Translations under genes and position numbers: made by a program
Shown: piece by piece, positions 39,063 through 48,029 of the stretch
Position numbering within the stretch: the stretch's first letter is position 1
Layout: every line of letters starts with the position of its first letter
Origin: Thermoguttaceae bacterium
Lineage (GTDB): Bacteria > Planctomycetota > Planctomycetia > Pirellulales > Thermoguttaceae
DNA length: 56,739 nucleotides
Assembly (NCBI GenBank): GCA_017447865.1
Contig: JAFSMO010000010.1
Coordinates: forward strand, 1 to 56,739
Direction of reading: 5' to 3'
Notes under the pieces: generated by a model
What the model saw: the letters and a program-made list of their open reading frames with translations, nothing else
Databases searched by the model: none
Told to the model about the DNA's origin: nothing

Positions 39063-41333
39063 TCACCACCGTGAATCGCTCGTCTCGGCCGTGCTGATGA
39101 AAATGTTCCGGTAGTACGACCGGGCCGGGCCGCCCGCGTGGATCTGGAGGCCGATCAGGCCCGCCAGCGGGATTGAGTCGTCCTCTTCCGTGTAGTTGAC
39201 CGTTTCGACGCCGTTGAGGAAAAGCCGAATATTTTTCCCCTGGCACAAAATCTCGTACCGGTTCCAGTCGTTCGGCTTCCAGAGGGCTTTCACCAGTTCC
39301 TCCGGCGGGGTCTGGAGCATGCACCGGCGGCGCGACTCGTCGTAGAGGTGGCCCCAGTAGCCGCCGTCCGACGTCATGTCGGCCTGGTACCCGACCATCT
39401 CGTGATTGTTCGGCACGCGGACCGAGCGGAACTGGATCCCGGCATTTCCGTCTTTCCGGGCGTTCGTCGGGCCGTCGATGATCTTGCACTCGAGGCGGAG
39501 GTAGAAATTCCCGAAAGACTCTTTCGTCGTGAGGAACTGGTTCCGGTCCACGCCGGTTTCAAAGTTTCCGCCGACGATCGCGCCGTCCTCGACCCGGAAA
39601 ACGTCGGCGATCATCTCCCAGCCGGTGAGGTCCTGGCCGTTAAAGAGGCTTTTCTCGGGGAATTCCTGGCGGAAGCGGTCCACGAGGAAGCCGAACCGCT
39701 CGCGTTCCTCGAGCCGGCCTTCGGTCAGGACCAGCGCCGTGTTCAGCATCTGGAGCTTTTCGAGCGGGGTCATGCCCATCTGACGCATGATGCGCAAGTA
39801 GCCGCGCAGGGCGCGCGTGCGGAATTTCCCTTCCGGAAGCAGAACGGCCAGCCGCCCCAAAACCGTCCCGGCGTCGGCGCTCGACCATTTCCCCAGGGCT
39901 TTCGTCGCTTCATCCACGACCAGGGCCGCGGTTTCCTGACCCGTGGCGTCGGCCGGGATCTGCGGGGCGAACTGGAGCGCCATCGTGCCGAGGATTTCTG
40001 CCGCGTCTTTCCCGCCGACCGCGCCGATATAACGGGCCGCCAGATTCGGCGCGTCGCCGTAATGCCGGGTCAAAAACGCGATCGTCGCCGCTTTGTCGGT
40101 CGTCCGGCGGCAGAGGTTTTGCAGCGCTTCGTCAAACTCGGGGAGCGTGCTCTTCGCTTTCATTTGATCGACGAACGACTCGATGGTTTCCGGCGTCGAA
40201 GCGACGATCTGCGAGTAAACGACCAGCGCGTGCGGGTCGGTCGCGCTCCATTCGAGGAGTTTCGGCGCCAGACCGGCGAGCTTCATCGCTCCGACGATCT
40301 GCACCAGCGCCGGCGAGTACGGCAAGGCCGCGAGTTTCGGCTCGGCGTCCTCCGGTTTCAGCTTGCAAATGGCGTCGATCGCGGCGGTCCGGACGGCTTC
40401 GTCTTCCGAGGCGAGGGACCCGATCAGGGCGTCCAGGGTGCGGGCGTCGCGAAGATTTCCGAGCGCCTCCAGAACGGCCGGGCGGGCGATCTTCTCATTT
40501 TCGAGGAGGCCCAAAAGAACGGGCGTGAGGGCCTGATTCCCGGAAATCCCGAGCGTGGCGAGCGTCTTTTTCTGGTTTTTCGGGCTGAGCGTCTCGAGCG
40601 TTTTCAGGGCCGCGGCCGCAATTTCGGGCTGGGCCGCTTTCGCCAGAACGATCTGGGCGGAGCGGAAGTCCGCGTCGTCGGCGGAGGTCAGGAGATTCAG
40701 GAAAAGCCCCGCGTCGCCCGTGAGCAGGATCTCGTTCTGGGCCGCAATTCGCGTGGTGGGCCCGTCGATTTTGGCCTCGCGGACCTCCCGGAACCACGCG
40801 GCGGCTTTTTTCGGATCATTTGCGCGGATCTCATCGGCGGCGGTGAAAAAACCGTCTGCGGCCGCACGCTGAATATTCAGGTTCTCGTCGAAAAGCCCTC
40901 CGCGAAGCACCGCCAGCGCGTCGTCGCTTTCCGGAAATTTCCCCAGGGTTTTCAGCGCGACCGTGCGGATCAGATCGCCGTGGCAGTCGCACGACGCAAG
41001 GTCCGTGATTTTGTGGACGGATTCGTAGTCGCGCATCGACCCGAGCGACGCAATGACGCCCGCGACGCAGCGCTCATCGGCGGCGGTCAGCCCCTTGCGG
41101 AGCGTTTCCAGCCCGGCGCGGTCGGGAAGATTTTCGAGCGTGGTCCGCGCCATCGTGTTGAGCCTCGGGTCGGCCAGCATTTTTTCGAGCTCGGGGAGTT
41201 TCGTCACGTCGCCGGCCTGCAAAGCCTCAAACGCGGTCTGGGCCTGCGCGTACAGTTCGTCCTGCGTCTGCGCCGCCGCGGAAAGGCAAAGCGCGAAAAG
41301 GGAAATCATGCAAAATAGGAAGGAACGTTTCAT
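39063..41333 (-). CDS. Secreted HEAT-repeat protein with C-terminal DUF1080 (3-keto-disaccharide hydrolase-like) domain
   Basis: A 756-residue protein with a signal peptide (MKRSFLFCMISLFALCLSAAAQ). HEAT-like helical repeats run from about residue 30 to 530 (for example PAVLEALGNLRDARTLDALIGSLASEDEAVR, split). The last ~200 residues form a concanavalin-like DUF1080 domain: SLFNGQDLTGWEM, FGNFYLRLECKI, GNAGIQFRS, NDWNRYEILCQG, NGVETVNYTEED and GLIGLQIHAGGPA. Such domains bind or split 3-keto sugars, and the oxidoreductase gene at 42020 could make those (inference). The start is ATG 41333. No ribosome site is present because heptamer repeats reach the start codon. Confidence 0.87.
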   Translation of the reverse strand: MKRSFLFCMISLFALCLSAAAQTQDELYAQAQTAFEALQAGDVTKLPELEKMLADPRLNTMARTTLENLPDRAGLETLRKGLTAADERCVAGVIASLGSMRDYESVHKITDLASCDCHGDLIRTVALKTLGKFPESDDALAVLRGGLFDENLNIQRAAADGFFTAADEIRANDPKKAAAWFREVREAKIDGPTTRIAAQNEILLTGDAGLFLNLLTSADDADFRSAQIVLAKAAQPEIAAAALKTLETLSPKNQKKTLATLGISGNQALTPVLLGLLENEKIARPAVLEALGNLRDARTLDALIGSLASEDEAVRTAAIDAICKLKPEDAEPKLAALPYSPALVQIVGAMKLAGLAPKLLEWSATDPHALVVYSQIVASTPETIESFVDQMKAKSTLPEFDEALQNLCRRTTDKAATIAFLTRHYGDAPNLAARYIGAVGGKDAAEILGTMALQFAPQIPADATGQETAALVVDEATKALGKWSSADAGTVLGRLAVLLPEGKFRTRALRGYLRIMRQMGMTPLEKLQMLNTALVLTEGRLEERERFGFLVDRFRQEFPEKSLFNGQDLTGWEMIADVFRVEDGAIVGGNFETGVDRNQFLTTKESFGNFYLRLECKIIDGPTNARKDGNAGIQFRSVRVPNNHEMVGYQADMTSDGGYWGHLYDESRRRCMLQTPPEELVKALWKPNDWNRYEILCQGKNIRLFLNGVETVNYTEEDDSIPLAGLIGLQIHAGGPARSYYRNIFISTAETSDSRW

Positions 41334-41336
41334 GGT

Positions 41337-41374
41337 CAATTATGAATTATGAATGATGAATTATGAATTGGAAT
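41337..41374. repeat. Heptamer run H7 (AATTATG type)
   Basis: AATTATG, AATTATG, AATGATG, AATTATG, AATTGG: five 7-bp units between two same-strand genes. They reach to within about three bases of ATG 41333. No inverted arm is present. Confidence 0.75.
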
Positions 41375-41967
41375 CACCGCCACGGTTGGACGATCAGGAG
41401 AAAAATGATGAAGATAATAAGAACCACGAAGCAGCCGTAACAGCCATCGGAGCCTGGATTCTTCCGGCTGAAAATCCAACGTTCCAGTTTGGTGATATTA
41501 ACCTGTTCGCCCGTGTCCAGATCGATTCGGATCATTTCCGTATAATACTTGGAACCGGTGTGCTTTTCGAGGTACTGGTAGCGGCCTTTTTTGTTCAGGA
41601 TGAATTCGTAGGCTTCCAGCCAGGGGTCCCAGCCTTCATAAAATGCAGGGCGATTGGTGGAAAACTCGAATTCGTCTGCAAAAGTCTGAAAAAGAACGAT
41701 TTCACCCTCACGAACGATTACGTGGTCATCCGTCGTAAAGAGGTCGATCGTTCGGTTTGGGCCGCGGGATTTATACGTGAGAGGAAACTCAGAACGCTCG
41801 GATCCGCCTGCTTCCCGGATTTCTTTTCCCCAGTCCCGGAAATCGAGACCGATCAGTTTGGGAAAGGTTTTCGTGTGATGAATGAATTTCTTCGCCTTGA
41901 CCTGGTACAAAACCAGATCCCCTTCAGAAATCTTGAGCGTATTTCCTGAAATATTAATGTTGAGCAT
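41374..41967 (-). CDS. Unknown protein with C-terminal membrane anchor
   Basis: A 197-residue protein. The N-terminus (MLNINISGNTLKISEGDLVLYQVKAKKF) and repeated aromatic beta-strand-like segments suggest a soluble beta-rich domain. The last ~25 residues (GCYGCFVVLIIFIIFLLIVQPWR) form a tail anchor, giving a cytosolic or periplasmic domain held at the membrane. I recognise no family. Its base composition is less GC-rich than its neighbours, so it may be a more recent arrival. AGGAG lies ten bases before the ATG. Confidence 0.65.
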   Translation of the reverse strand: MLNINISGNTLKISEGDLVLYQVKAKKFIHHTKTFPKLIGLDFRDWGKEIREAGGSERSEFPLTYKSRGPNRTIDLFTTDDHVIVREGEIVLFQTFADEFEFSTNRPAFYEGWDPWLEAYEFILNKKGRYQYLEKHTGSKYYTEMIRIDLDTGEQVNITKLERWIFSRKNPGSDGCYGCFVVLIIFIIFLLIVQPWR

Positions 41968-42019
41968 TGGCTTGAATCTCCTTTTGACGAAAAAAAGGGG
42001 AAAAAACGGGCGGGTTTCC

Positions 42020-43306
42020 TTACAAAACCCAGGGCTCGCGGCTGGCCCGCGCTCTGAAGCGGTTTGCCTCGTCGTCGTTCACGAAAGTCTCGGTCTTCGG
42101 GTCGAAATGTAACTCACGCCCCAAGAGCCAACTCAGCGCCGAGGCGTGGCAGGCGATGTGCGACGACCGGATCACGTCGGCGCAGCAGGTCGGCTGCTCG
42201 CGGGTCTTCACGCAGTCGAGGAAGTTCCGGATGTGGTACCGCGGATTGGTCCCCTCAATGTCGCCGTACACGCACTGGAGCGAGTCGTTGGAAAGGAGCA
42301 TCTTCCCGCTGTCGCCGGTCTCGACCCAACCGTCCGAGCCCTCGAACCGCACGGGGCAGGTCCCCAAGCCCAGCCAGCCGTCGGGGCGCATGACCAGTTG
42401 GACGCCGTTTTCGTAGGTCGCGAACATTCGGTTCCCTTCGGCCCAGTACTTTACCGGCTCCGTGCCGTCCATCCCGAGCGCCCACTGGCAGAGGTCCACG
42501 GTATGCGCGCCCCAGTCCAGATGCTTGCAGCCCGAGTCGAAATCGTAATGGCCGCGCCATGCGGACCAGCCGCTTTTTCCGATCCCGGCATACGCTTCGT
42601 TGAACGGCCTCCACGGGGCCGGGCCGAGCCAGAGATCCCAGTCGAATTCCTCCGGGTCCGGAAGCGGCTGCTCGGGGAGCCAGTCGGTCAGGTGCTGCAG
42701 GTAATAAATCGAGGCGTGCACCGTGTGGATCTTGCCGAGTTTTCCAGTTCGGGCCAGCTCGCAGGCGTAACGGAAATTCCGGACGTTCCGGCGCTGCGTC
42801 CCGCCCTGAAAAACCGTCCCGTAGAGTTTCATCGTTTCGGCCAGTTTTTTGCACAGGTCGATCGAAATGGCGCACGGCTTTTCGCTGTAAACGTCCTTTC
42901 CGGCCCGGGCCGACCAGATCGAGGCGTGGGCGTGCCAGCGGTCGCCGGTCGCGATCAGCACGGCATCCACGTCCTTGCGGTCGAGCAGGTCGCGGAAATC
43001 CCGGTACATCGCGACGTCGTTCGTCCCCTGGGCTTCCTCGGCCTGGGCCTTGACCTTGAGCCGGCGGACTTTCGCCACGTCGGCGATGGCCGCGAACCGG
43101 ACGTCGGGCTGATCGAGAAAGAAACCGAGGTCGTAGCCGCCGCGGTGGTTGATCCCGATGCCGCCGAGGATGATTTTTTCAGAGGCCGGGGCCGACCCGT
43201 CGAGGCCCAGTACGGAGCCGGGAATGAGGGCCGGGACGCTCGCGGCGGTGGAGGCGCTGATCGTTTGACGCAGAAAATGACGGCGGGAAAAAGCAGGCTG
43301 AGGCAT
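42020..43306 (-). CDS. Tat-exported Gfo/Idh/MocA-family oxidoreductase
   Basis: A 428-residue protein. The twin-arginine signal (SRRHFLRQT at 7-15) is followed by the NAD(P)-binding Rossmann domain (IILGGIGINHRGG) and the family motif EKPCAISID, where the Lys-Pro pair is catalytic. The C-terminal domain has the GHYDFDSGCKHLDWGAHTVDL metal/substrate region in split form, typical of planctomycete members. By family it oxidises or reduces sugar or inositol derivatives with a tightly bound cofactor carried through Tat. It is adjacent to, and on the same strand as, the DUF1080 protein. Confidence 0.9.
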   Translation of the reverse strand: MPQPAFSRRHFLRQTISASTAASVPALIPGSVLGLDGSAPASEKIILGGIGINHRGGYDLGFFLDQPDVRFAAIADVAKVRRLKVKAQAEEAQGTNDVAMYRDFRDLLDRKDVDAVLIATGDRWHAHASIWSARAGKDVYSEKPCAISIDLCKKLAETMKLYGTVFQGGTQRRNVRNFRYACELARTGKLGKIHTVHASIYYLQHLTDWLPEQPLPDPEEFDWDLWLGPAPWRPFNEAYAGIGKSGWSAWRGHYDFDSGCKHLDWGAHTVDLCQWALGMDGTEPVKYWAEGNRMFATYENGVQLVMRPDGWLGLGTCPVRFEGSDGWVETGDSGKMLLSNDSLQCVYGDIEGTNPRYHIRNFLDCVKTREQPTCCADVIRSSHIACHASALSWLLGRELHFDPKTETFVNDDEANRFRARASREPWVL

Positions 43307-43441
43307 AAAAGAGACTCCGCGAAAGGAAGGGGTTCAGGGGTTAAAAACCGATTCATTCATTATAGTCTTTTCAAATGTAAAAGAAAGGGGGGCCCCGGCT
43401 CCTGAAAATTTTTTCTTTTTTTCAGAATTTTTGATAAAATA

Positions 43442-43472
43442 TTGAAAATTTTTCATCGGTCCGGTGTATAAT
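43442..43472 (+). promoter_or_regulatory. Promoter of the LamG/PEP-CTERM gene
   Basis: TTGAAA (43442-43447), a long 19-bp spacer and a perfect TATAAT (43467-43472) preceded by GGTG. Confidence 0.5.
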
Positions 43473-43517
43473 GAAGAGGTTAAGATTGAATATTTCCTTC
43501 CTTTTAGGGGGTTTGCC

Positions 43518-45869
43518 ATGAAAATCATTTCCAGAATCACCGTTTTTTCCCTGATTTCCGCCCTTTGCCTGGGCCTTGCGTCCTCGGCCCGCGCGGATCT
43601 CGTCGCTCACTGGTCCTTTGATGAAGCGGCCGGCGCGACGGTTGCGGCCGACTCGACGGGCAATTATAACGCGACGCCCAGCAACGATTCCATCACGTTC
43701 GGGGAGGCGGGCAAGTTTGGGAATGCCGTCACGTTCGACGGAACGACCGCTTCTTCCCAGCTCGTTTACGACGGTTTCCAGGGGATTTACGACACGAGCC
43801 TCACGTTTTCGTTCTGGGTCAAAGTCCCGGAAACGACCAACACCGGCGGGCAGGTCATCGGCGCGTGGCAGAAGTCGTGGGGGTACCGCATCTTTTTCTC
43901 GAACGATTCACGTACCCTCAATTTCGATGCCAGAGCAACAGATCATGATCCCTGGACGACGTATGCTACCTCAGCGGGCCAGCTCGTTGCGAATCAGTGG
44001 AATCATGTGGTTATAACACTTGACCGCGAAAACAACAAAACGTACGCCTACCTGAACGGCACCAAGGTCAACGAACGAAGCTACGATTCTATGGACCCCC
44101 TCTGGCAAAGCACCGGCGTTTCCGGCATGGGCTGGAAACAGGACCAGGCGGGCGGCGGTCTTCTCAACGGCTCCATCGACGAGATGTACGTTTACAGTGA
44201 CGCGCTGACGGAGCAGCAGATCTACGGCCTGAGGTACAACAATAATATTAATGAGTTCGTCGTCGCCAATCCCTACGTCCAGACGAGCGACAAAGTGCTC
44301 CTCGGCGCGCTGTTCGGCGTTTCTTCCGACAGCACGGTCCAGGACGCCATGGCGGCCGGCGGAACGTTCGGAGCGCAGGCGGCGACCGGGAACCTGGGCA
44401 TCGCGTATGCGACCAAATCCACCGAGATCTCGACGCTGAATCAGGTCGTGGACGTTACGCATGACGGGCTCATGGTCGATTTGAGCTCGATCAATGCCGG
44501 GAACACGTACTCTGCAAACGTTCAAAACGCGAAGTGCAACGTCGCGGGAATTCGAACCACCGGGAAATTTTTCAGCGAGAATATTACGGTTGCCGGTTCG
44601 AACACCCAGTCTGCAAATATTAAAATCGACGAGGGGATCGGGATGCACGCCAACGCGTTGGTCACGTTCGACGTCGCCGAGATCTGCGAGAAAAACGGCT
44701 GGGATCCCTCCACGCGCCTGGCGTTCACCTGCTCCAAGGCCGGTATGAACGACGAAGGTCAGGGGTCGATCGACCAGGTGATCCTCGTTTCGGACGCGGA
44801 CCACAATATTCTGGGGAGCTACGTCAACGGGAGCTACGCCCCCATGACCCGGTCCGCGGACGGGACGTATTCGTTTGATTCCGCTCCGACGACGCATCTT
44901 GGCGCAACCAAACTTTACGACGTGGATTTACTGCTTCCGGAAGGGACGAAGTACCTGACGCTCGCGACGACCGCCTCGAGTCTTACCAGTGCGCACGGCG
45001 CATTCGGCCAGGCCCATCTGCGGCTTGCGGAAGTGGCTCCGATTACCAAAGAGGTCCCCATTTACCTGAACCGTCTGGCCTCCATGGGTGCGAGCGGAAC
45101 GACCGGGGAGGGAGTCCTTTACGAGCACATGGTCGCCAACAATTCCGTCGGAGCCCGGATCACGACTTCCACGTTTGCTGTGGATACGATGTTGGGCAGA
45201 CTGAACGAAGCGGGCGGGCAGCAAATCGCCAGCGGCGCGGACTGGAAATTCGATTTCACCAAAAACTTCAACTCGGCCGCTTACACCGAGGGGGGCGCCT
45301 ATAACTGCAAGTGCGGCGCGGGCAACTGTACCGTAAGCGCCTGGAATCCTCTTTTGGGGACCGCCGATAATCCGAACGATTTCATTGGGATCCATGCGGA
45401 AGATGCGATCACGTTCGACCTCAACGAACTGCGTGATGCCGGATGCCTGGCGCCGAATCAGCCTCTTCAGTTCACGGTGACGGCTACGGGAACCCACGTG
45501 GGCGGTGCGGAGGCTACGCCCATCGTGCTCGTCAGTAATGACGAAGGGATTCTGGCGGGGTTCGTTTCCGGCGTGAAGTATGACGTGACCGAAGAAGACG
45601 GGGTCTGGTACTTTGACACTTCATCGGGAACGGACTATAACAAAACGCTCTCCAATGGTGCGTCGGCCGATTTCGATGTTACGCTGGGCCTGGACGCGAA
45701 ATACTTAACGCTGGCTTACTCAGGATTCGGAAGCCCCACCTCCGACCACTTCGCCTGGCTGAACCCGATGCTCGTGCCGCTTTCATTCAGCGAAGTTCCG
45801 GAACCGGCGACGTGGGTCCTGCTCCTGCTGGGGCTTTGGGGCCTGAACGCCGTCCGACGCCGGAAGTAA
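43518..45869 (+). CDS. LamG-domain PEP-CTERM exported protein
   Basis: A 783-residue protein with a signal peptide (MKIISRITVFSLISALCLGLASSARA). A LamG/concanavalin-like domain (about 28-250: DLVAHWSFDEAAGAT, SFWVKVPETTN, QWNHVVITLDRENNKTYAYLNG, SIDEMYVYSDALTEQQI) is followed by two similar modules of ~230 residues containing D-V-x-H-x-L-M-V-type strands and 'ITFDLNELRDAG'-like segments. The C-terminus is PEP-CTERM: VPEPATW, a hydrophobic LLLLGLWGL and VRRRK. It probably binds glycan and is sorted by an exosortase to the surface. AGGGGG precedes ATG 43518. The upstream frame to 43464 is unused. Confidence 0.88.
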   Translation: MKIISRITVFSLISALCLGLASSARADLVAHWSFDEAAGATVAADSTGNYNATPSNDSITFGEAGKFGNAVTFDGTTASSQLVYDGFQGIYDTSLTFSFWVKVPETTNTGGQVIGAWQKSWGYRIFFSNDSRTLNFDARATDHDPWTTYATSAGQLVANQWNHVVITLDRENNKTYAYLNGTKVNERSYDSMDPLWQSTGVSGMGWKQDQAGGGLLNGSIDEMYVYSDALTEQQIYGLRYNNNINEFVVANPYVQTSDKVLLGALFGVSSDSTVQDAMAAGGTFGAQAATGNLGIAYATKSTEISTLNQVVDVTHDGLMVDLSSINAGNTYSANVQNAKCNVAGIRTTGKFFSENITVAGSNTQSANIKIDEGIGMHANALVTFDVAEICEKNGWDPSTRLAFTCSKAGMNDEGQGSIDQVILVSDADHNILGSYVNGSYAPMTRSADGTYSFDSAPTTHLGATKLYDVDLLLPEGTKYLTLATTASSLTSAHGAFGQAHLRLAEVAPITKEVPIYLNRLASMGASGTTGEGVLYEHMVANNSVGARITTSTFAVDTMLGRLNEAGGQQIASGADWKFDFTKNFNSAAYTEGGAYNCKCGAGNCTVSAWNPLLGTADNPNDFIGIHAEDAITFDLNELRDAGCLAPNQPLQFTVTATGTHVGGAEATPIVLVSNDEGILAGFVSGVKYDVTEEDGVWYFDTSSGTDYNKTLSNGASADFDVTLGLDAKYLTLAYSGFGSPTSDHFAWLNPMLVPLSFSEVPEPATWVLLLLGLWGLNAVRRRK

Positions 45870-45893
45870 TAAAACCTCAGAAAAAACGTTTTT

Positions 45894-45924
45894 TTGCGGG
45901 CGGGTCTTGATTTTCCGCCCGCAA
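45894..45924 (+). terminator. Terminator hairpin after the LamG/PEP-CTERM gene
   Basis: TTGCGGGCGG-GTCTTGATTTT-CCGCCCGCAA: a perfect 10-bp GC-rich stem. The following T-run is weak (ATGATTTTCT). Confidence 0.7.
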
Positions 45925-45960
45925 ATGATTTTCTACTCTTTTTCCTCTTCAAAATTGCTC

Positions 45961-45989
45961 TTGCGCGTTTTCTGAAGGTGCGCTATAAT
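45961..45989 (+). promoter_or_regulatory. Promoter of the URO-D-like gene
   Basis: TTGCGC (45961-45966), 17-bp spacer, TATAAT (45984-45989). Confidence 0.65.
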
Positions 45990-46041
45990 TACAAATGACG
46001 TAAAACCCCTACTTTGTATTTTTTATCGTCAGGTTTCTGTT

Positions 46042-47277
46042 ATGAATTCAAGAGAGAGAATCAGAGCGGTTTTTGAACATCAAAAAGTGGACTGGCTTCC
46101 CACCGACCTGGGCGGGACCCGGAAAACCGGCATTTCCGTCACGGCCATTTACCATCTGCGGCAGTGCATCGGCGCGGAAGTGCCTGTCCGTCTTTACGAT
46201 GTGTACGAAGGCCTCGCCGAAATGGACCCGACCGTTGAAGACGCGGTGGGGTGCGACACGATGCGCCTCCCGCAGCCGGTTCCGCTCATGAAGATCGACT
46301 GCCTGAAGGAACAGACCAAAAAGTGGTGGAAACCGTACGCGATGGAGGACCGCACGGGGGTTCTGGTTCCGTCCGATTTCTTCCCGGAGCGCGAGCTGAA
46401 CGGCGATTTGTGCCTCCGCGATTTTATGGACCGGCGTTTTGCCATGATGAAACGCGGTGGGTGGAAGTTTGAGCCGCTGGCGGAAGGGCCGGGCGCGAGC
46501 GGAATGACGCTCGAGGACGTGGAAAAGGAGCTTGAGGAGAAAAACCCCGCCGTCGCGCTGATCCCGGAGGATTCGTACTGGGAACTGCTTCAGAATTTCA
46601 TCGGACTTTTCGCCAAAGTCTCCAAAAAGGCCCTGATTTTCCGGGCCGGCCCGCCCACGCCGTTCTTCGGAGGGCTGGGGGCCCGCGAGCCGCTCAAGTG
46701 GCTGGAAGTTTTGGAAACCCGCCCGGACGACTCGCGGAAACTGCTCGAAAAGTGGTTTGAACTCTGGATGGACCAGATCGCGAAACTGGCCGCGGCCTCG
46801 GTGAAGCCGGTCGATGTGCTGGTTCTGGAGGAGAATTTCTGCGGCGTGTGCCAGGACCTCGACCGCCAGCTCATCCGCGAGCACATTCTGCCGCTTTACG
46901 CGCGGGGAATTCAGGAGATTCGGGCGAAACTCGGCCCGGAGCCGCACATTTTGTGGCAGTCCGAAGGGAATTTTACGCCGTTTTTGCCCGACCTGATCGC
47001 GATGGGCGTCGAGGGCGTCGGCTTCATTAATCTGGAAACTTCCGGCGTGAATCCGCTCGCCATCAAGCAGGAATTCGGCAAAGACCTCGTCCTTTGGGGC
47101 GGGGCGTGCAGCGCGAAGGACCTGGCTGACCTGAACCAGAACGCCGTCCTGCGAAAAGTGCAGGAAAATCTGGCGATCCTTTCCGAAAACGGCGGCTACG
47201 TGCACGCCCTGGCCGGAAACGTCGATCCGGGAACCGATCCGGAGAATGTGCTCGCTTACTTTTCACGCCGTGCTTAG
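46042..47277 (+). CDS. Uroporphyrinogen-decarboxylase-fold protein (URO-D/MtaA/CmuA superfamily)
   Basis: A 411-residue cytoplasmic protein. The N-terminus MNSRERIRAVFEHQKVDWLP is the family signature (normally M-N-x-R-E-R-x-x-x-x-L-x-x-x-x-x-D-x-x-P). Barrel motifs follow in EGPGASG, VLVLEENFCG, the HILWQSEGNF strand and ALAGNVDPGTDPENV at the end. True HemE decarboxylates uroporphyrinogen III. This branch, common in environmental planctomycetes and Lentisphaerae, more probably acts in methyl or corrinoid metabolism, with substrate unknown. It stands alone with its own promoter and a heptamer element after it. Confidence 0.82.
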   Translation: MNSRERIRAVFEHQKVDWLPTDLGGTRKTGISVTAIYHLRQCIGAEVPVRLYDVYEGLAEMDPTVEDAVGCDTMRLPQPVPLMKIDCLKEQTKKWWKPYAMEDRTGVLVPSDFFPERELNGDLCLRDFMDRRFAMMKRGGWKFEPLAEGPGASGMTLEDVEKELEEKNPAVALIPEDSYWELLQNFIGLFAKVSKKALIFRAGPPTPFFGGLGAREPLKWLEVLETRPDDSRKLLEKWFELWMDQIAKLAAASVKPVDVLVLEENFCGVCQDLDRQLIREHILPLYARGIQEIRAKLGPEPHILWQSEGNFTPFLPDLIAMGVEGVGFINLETSGVNPLAIKQEFGKDLVLWGGACSAKDLADLNQNAVLRKVQENLAILSENGGYVHALAGNVDPGTDPENVLAYFSRRA

Positions 47278-47408
47278 AAAAGTAGTCAGTAGTCAGTAGT
47301 CAGTAGTCAGCGTTTCGGCTTCGCCGAAAAAGGGATTAAGTCTGTCTGGACTACGCGATTTTTAAATTCTGCCGAAGGCAGAACTCTGACTACTGACTAC
47401 TGACTACT
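47278..47408. repeat. Heptamer hairpin element H8 (GTAGTCA type)
   Basis: Left arm: four GTAGTCA units. Core: hairpins TTTCGGC-TTC-GCCGAAA and TCTGCC-GAA-GGCAGA. Right arm: TGACTAC three times. It ends eight bases before the ATG of the next gene, which has no Shine-Dalgarno sequence. Confidence 0.9.
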
Positions 47409-47415
47409 TTAAAAA

Positions 47416-48006
47416 ATGGAACGCCATCCCATTCCACCGTTTTTTCCCCGGGACGCGCGGGTTTTGTTTCTCGGGAGTTTCCCGCCGCCGCGTTCACGGT
47501 GGTGTATGGACTTTTTCTACCCGAATCTGCAAAACGATTTCTGGCGGATCTTCGGGCTGGTCTTCTTCGCGGATCGGGAGCATTTTCTCACGCCGCGGCC
47601 GTCGGACGGGAAAAAGGTTTTTGATCGGGACCAGATCGTGGAGTTTCTGCGTGAGAAGAAGATCGCCATGTACGACACGGCGGTGGAAGTCATTCGCGAG
47701 CGCGGAAACGCCTCGGACGCGCATCTGACGGTCGTCACGCCGCTCGATTTGCGCCACGTTCTGACGGACGATCTGCCGGAGTGCCGGACGCTCATCACGA
47801 CGGGCGAAAAGGCGACCGAAACGCTTCTTCAGATCCTGGGCGACCCGCAGCTCGCGAAGCCGCCGATCGGTTCGTCGGTCGGATTTTTCTTTGCCGGCCG
47901 GGAAATGCGGCTTTATCGCCTCCCCTCCAGCTCGCGCGCCTACCCGCTGAAAATCGAAAAAAAGGCGGAAGTTTACGGGGAAGCGATGAAGGAAATTTTC
48001 GGTTGA
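47416..48006 (+). CDS. Uracil-DNA-glycosylase-superfamily protein
   Basis: A 196-residue protein. VLFLGSFPPPRS near residues 16-27 matches the GxxPG-like first motif of UDG/Mug folds, FYPNLQNDFWRIFG recalls the base-binding region, and LYRLPSSSRAYP near the C-terminus corresponds to the second motif (LPSTSPAN-like in Mug). It is probably a mismatch-specific or hypoxanthine/uracil DNA glycosylase of unassigned family. The polar residue in motif 1 is not the usual Asp/Asn, so the base specificity is unclear. The ATG directly follows the heptamer element. Confidence 0.75.
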   Translation: MERHPIPPFFPRDARVLFLGSFPPPRSRWCMDFFYPNLQNDFWRIFGLVFFADREHFLTPRPSDGKKVFDRDQIVEFLREKKIAMYDTAVEVIRERGNASDAHLTVVTPLDLRHVLTDDLPECRTLITTGEKATETLLQILGDPQLAKPPIGSSVGFFFAGREMRLYRLPSSSRAYPLKIEKKAEVYGEAMKEIFG

Positions 48007-48029
48007 ACCGGGAAAGAAAAACTCCTGAA

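Noticed and set aside
47278..47408. The GTAGTCA array read as a CRISPR or phage attachment site.
   Set aside because: The unit is 7 bp, has no spacers, and is mirrored by its inverse. No integrase or prophage gene is present.
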